A stretch of 22,030 nt of DNA from a virus: the IMG/VR virus record IMGVR_UViG_3300017742_000147, positions 1 through 22,030 of that record. One strand, given 5' to 3'. A program made the position numbers and the translations under genes. Shown here in pieces: positions 20,203 through 22,030 of the stretch (position 1 is its first letter; each line of letters begins with the position of its first letter). Under the pieces are notes generated by a model. The model saw only the letters and a list, made by a program, of their open reading frames with translations, was not told the origin of the DNA and ran no database searches.

Positions 20203-21186
20203 ATGTTAAATTACAAAAAAATTATTGCAGGTCAATTACCTGAAGCTTCTTGGTACGAAAATCTTCAATTGCCTGAAGGACGTACTTACATCGTCCGTGA
20301 GAGAAACTTATATTCTCTTGATGAAGTAGGTATTACCAACGATGCTGGACAAGAAGTTAATGTAGCTCGCTCTATTGGTACTGATAGAGTCAATAAAGAA
20401 CTCATCAAGAGCAACATGGCAGTACATGGTCTTTTGACTAGTGTACAACCACCATATATCTACAAGTCCAATCTTTATGATGGATTTACTCGTTATGGTG
20501 CCATGCTTGAACTTGGACTAACTCATGGAATCTTCAATGAACTTGAGTTGAAGGATGGTTTTACTGAGAAAGAGATGCTTGATGAGATTGGTCTAGGTGC
20601 TAATGATCATCCACCTTCCAAAGGTGCTACTATCAATGACTTCAAGAGGCGTTTGAACGGACATATTTCCTTGTATTTGACCGAGAATGATGTACTTCCT
20701 TCTACTGGTTACTGCATTGATTGGATAAACAACATTCCCCATTCATTTTTCCAGAAACAAGTTATTGATATAGCTGACGAATGCCTTAAGAAGCATCGTT
20801 GTTCTGCTAGTGTTGTTGCTATTGATTCTCCAAAGGCAAATGCTTTTGCTGCTAGGCATTGTCCAAACAACCTGAAGGTAGTTCCTCTCAATGTTTCTGC
20901 TCAGAAGGGTGGAGGAATCAAAACAACTTACTTTGATCGTGCTTTCATTAGTGCATTTTATGGAGCAGGAGAACTATCTTTCATTGGTTATACTCAAGGT
21001 ATCGAAGCTGATGAGGTTCCTTACTTCCGTGAAAAAGCACAGGAAAAAGTAGATTCTGCCAATGGTGCATTTGAAGCAGCATTCCAAAAGCGTTTGGAAG
21101 AAGGTAAGAACTTTAAGATGTTTAAATTAGAGGGATTCATTCCTCAAATCATCGGTGAAGAAGACTCTACTGAACTAGTTAAGTAA
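20203..21186 (+). CDS. ParB-like N-terminal domain protein
   Basis: A 327-residue protein. Residues about 38-107 resemble a ParB/sulfiredoxin-like fold: RSIGTDRVNKELIKSN, then GLLTSVQPPYIY, then the ParB-box-like YDGFTRYGAMLELG (D93-G94-F95-T96-R97). The remaining 220 residues have a helical middle (EKEMLDEIGLGANDHPPSK) and a domain with TGYCIDWINNIPHSFFQKQV and DSPKANAFAARHC. ParB-like domains bind DNA or nucleotides and can act as nucleases or CTPases; the phage role is unknown. No ribosome site is visible before the ATG, and an earlier start is impossible because the preceding bases are tRNA-like. It is followed by a very stable UUCG hairpin. Confidence 0.75.
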   Translation: MLNYKKIIAGQLPEASWYENLQLPEGRTYIVRERNLYSLDEVGITNDAGQEVNVARSIGTDRVNKELIKSNMAVHGLLTSVQPPYIYKSNLYDGFTRYGAMLELGLTHGIFNELELKDGFTEKEMLDEIGLGANDHPPSKGATINDFKRRLNGHISLYLTENDVLPSTGYCIDWINNIPHSFFQKQVIDIADECLKKHRCSASVVAIDSPKANAFAARHCPNNLKVVPLNVSAQKGGGIKTTYFDRAFISAFYGAGELSFIGYTQGIEADEVPYFREKAQEKVDSANGAFEAAFQKRLEEGKNFKMFKLEGFIPQIIGEEDSTELVK

Positions 21187-21194
21187 TAATTTAA

Positions 21195-21210
21195 GGGGAC
21201 TTCGGTCCCC
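21195..21210 (+). terminator. UUCG-tetraloop hairpin after the ParB-like gene
   Basis: GGGGAC-TTCG-GTCCCC is a perfect 6-bp stem closed by the exceptionally stable C(UUCG)G tetraloop, nine bases after the stop and three bases before tRNA-Asn. No T-run follows, so it may protect the mRNA 3' end or separate the tRNA rather than terminate transcription. Confidence 0.6.
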
Positions 21211-21213
21211 CAA

Positions 21214-21285
21214 TCCTCTTTAGCTCAGCGGTAGAGCGGTTGACTGTTAATCAATTTGTCCCTGGTTCGATCCCAGGAAGGGGAG
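21214..21285 (+). tRNA. tRNA-Asn (anticodon GTT)
   Basis: The acceptor stem TCCTCTT / AAGGGGA pairs with one T-G wobble; discriminator G as expected for Asn. The D arm is GCTC...GAGC. The anticodon stem is GTTGA / TCAAT with loop CTGTTAA, anticodon GTT (codons AAC/AAT). The T arm CCTGG-TTCGATC-CCAGG is perfect. The gene has 72 bases, no encoded CCA. Confidence 0.95.
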
Positions 21286-21349
21286 TTATGATAACATACA
21301 AAGAACAACTAGAATACATCTACATATGTTTTAGAGAAGTGTTTTTGAT

Positions 21350-21700
21350 ATGCCTTACAAAGATAAAGAAGAAAATCGTAAGTATCAGCGCGAGTGGGCG
21401 AAAAAGAATTCAAAAACTATTAAATCAAATCAAATTGGTTCTCAGAGGAGAAAGCAGATAGTAGAGGATGCAAAGAAGCATTCATGTATCATCTGTAATA
21501 AAGATTTTCATCCTATACAAATGGATCTTATTCATGTAGATCCATCACCAAAAAAACACAGCGTATCGAAATTATTACAGATAGCTAGTTACAAGACATT
21601 ACAAGAAGAAATTGATAAATGTGCCCCAATATGTGCAAACTGTAATAGACTATTACAGAATGGTTACGTAGATCTACCTGAACTCATTGTTATGCCATAA
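21350..21700 (+). CDS. HNH-type endonuclease, degenerate active site
   Basis: A 116-residue protein with the layout of short phage HNH endonucleases: a basic N-terminal helix (MPYKDKEENRKYQREWAKKN), a C46-I-I-C49 pair, MDLIHVDP, a helix (LQEEIDK) and C95-A-N-C98-N-R. In intact relatives the second motif usually reads F-H-H-I/V-D-P and the last C-A-N-C-H-R. Here the first His of HH is I61 and the final His is N99, with H62 retained. Loss of both probable metal ligands suggests an inactive or altered nuclease. The four cysteines for structural zinc are kept. Its place beside tRNA-Asn is typical for homing endonucleases; it is free-standing, not in an intron. Confidence 0.8.
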   Translation: MPYKDKEENRKYQREWAKKNSKTIKSNQIGSQRRKQIVEDAKKHSCIICNKDFHPIQMDLIHVDPSPKKHSVSKLLQIASYKTLQEEIDKCAPICANCNRLLQNGYVDLPELIVMP

Positions 21701-21722
21701 GGTTCAAATCTCACTACTTCTA
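21701..21722 (+). pseudogene. Possible 3' remnant of a tRNA gene
   Basis: TTCAAAT (21703-21709) is followed by five bases (CTCAC), seven bases (TACTTCT) and an A, exactly the spacing of T loop, T stem, acceptor strand and discriminator. The 5' T-stem strand does not pair, and no 5' half adjoins. It starts directly after the HNH stop. Confidence 0.3.
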
Positions 21723-21760
21723 AATCTTAGAACCCAACAGTATTTTCAGTCTTCTACTGG

Positions 21761-21768
21761 TATAAATA
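21761..21768 (+). promoter_or_regulatory. Late promoter TATAAATA
   Basis: A perfect match to the T4 late promoter consensus, 40 bases before the ATG at 21808. It drives a virion structural gene, the expected class for gp55/gp33-dependent late transcription. Confidence 0.75.
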
Positions 21769-21807
21769 AACCCGAGGACAAAGTATCACCGCAGGGTCAG
21801 AGTAATC

Positions 21808-22030
21808 ATGCCATTAACACGTTTAGATAACCTTATTAGTTCAAAAACTGGTAAGTATCTTTATGTTTCGCCAGACGATTTTAACGCAACAGATGCGTTA
21901 TCGAACCGAGGCAATTCACCAGTAACACCTTTTAAGAGTATTCAGAGAGCATTCTTAGAGATTGCTAGATATTCTTATCTACCTGGTTTCCAGAACGATA
22001 GGTTCGACCAGTTCAGCATTATGCTGATGC
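21808..22030 (+). CDS. Large virion structural protein, N-terminal part (partial)
   Basis: An open frame from the ATG at 21808 to the window end, 74 codons and one base. It begins MPLTRLDNLISSKTGKYLYV, then SPDDFNATDALSNRGNSPVT and PFKSIQRAFLEIARYSYLPG. I recognise this N-terminus as that of long virion structural or tail fibre-associated proteins of T4-like cyanophages, where the pattern P-x-x-P-F-K-S-I-Q-R-A-x-x-E resembles right-handed beta-helix entry segments. The full length and function lie outside the window. It has a perfect late promoter and AGGGTCAGAG upstream. The exact role within the tail is uncertain. Confidence 0.75.
   Translation, partial: MPLTRLDNLISSKTGKYLYVSPDDFNATDALSNRGNSPVTPFKSIQRAFLEIARYSYLPGFQNDRFDQFSIMLM

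Noticed and set aside
21240-21461. Open frame overlapping tRNA-Asn and the start of the HNH gene, with an internal ATG at 21288
   Set aside because: It crosses a tRNA and then reads the HNH gene in another frame; basic low-complexity product without family pattern.

Overview
The window is a piece of a T4-like cyanophage genome (a myovirus of marine picocyanobacteria, most likely Synechococcus). Evidence for this is the set of T4 core proteins recognisable by sequence (PhoH, gp33, gp32, gp53, gp48, gp4, gp54, gp26, a gp27-like hub, a gp5-type OB-fold protein), T4-style late promoters (TATAAATA / CTAAATA), a cyanobacterial DUF1825 protein, a CpeT-type phycobiliprotein lyase gene, and several phage tRNA genes. 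CpeT points to a phycobilisome-containing host or its relatives.

Layout. 1-1602 (+): the end of phoH, a PD-(D/E)XK exonuclease, the late-transcription accessory protein gp33, and a DUF1825 protein, tightly packed with stop/start overlaps. 1599-3106 (+): a clear sigma70-type promoter and a hairpin leader, then the ssDNA-binding protein gp32 and three tiny genes. 3141-6051 (-): gp53, gp48, a possible gp2-like protein and gp4, read leftward from a late promoter that is back to back with that of gp54. 6083-16061 (+): gp54, gp26, a -1 frame extension of gp26, an 846-residue tape-measure-like protein with a lysozyme-like domain, a gp27-like hub, a small gene, a 963-residue OB-fold/Calx-beta protein and a beta-helix spike. 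Together these build the baseplate hub, tail tube start and puncturing device. 16067-18897 (+): small membrane and hypothetical genes, plus a secreted porin-like outer membrane protein with its own strong promoter, structured leader and terminator, and a glutaredoxin-like protein. 18898-21722 (+): tRNA-Leu(TAA), a small gene, cpeT, tRNA-Thr(TGT), a 263-base structured non-coding gap, a ParB-like gene, tRNA-Asn(GTT), a degenerate HNH endonuclease and tRNA-like debris. 21761-end (+): a perfect late promoter and the start of a large virion structural gene.

The strongest unusual signal is at the end of gp26. A slippery heptamer TTTTTTC lies in the only ten bases where ribosomes could move between frames, six bases before a GC-rich hairpin. 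It would make a 298-residue gp26 fusion directly upstream of a tape-measure-like gene, the arrangement known for tail assembly chaperones. Other points of interest are the cysteine-free gp32, the redistribution of spike and lysozyme domains among separate genes, the overlapping divergent late promoters, and a potentially pseudoknotted RNA after tRNA-Thr. All family assignments are from reading the sequence; no database search was run.
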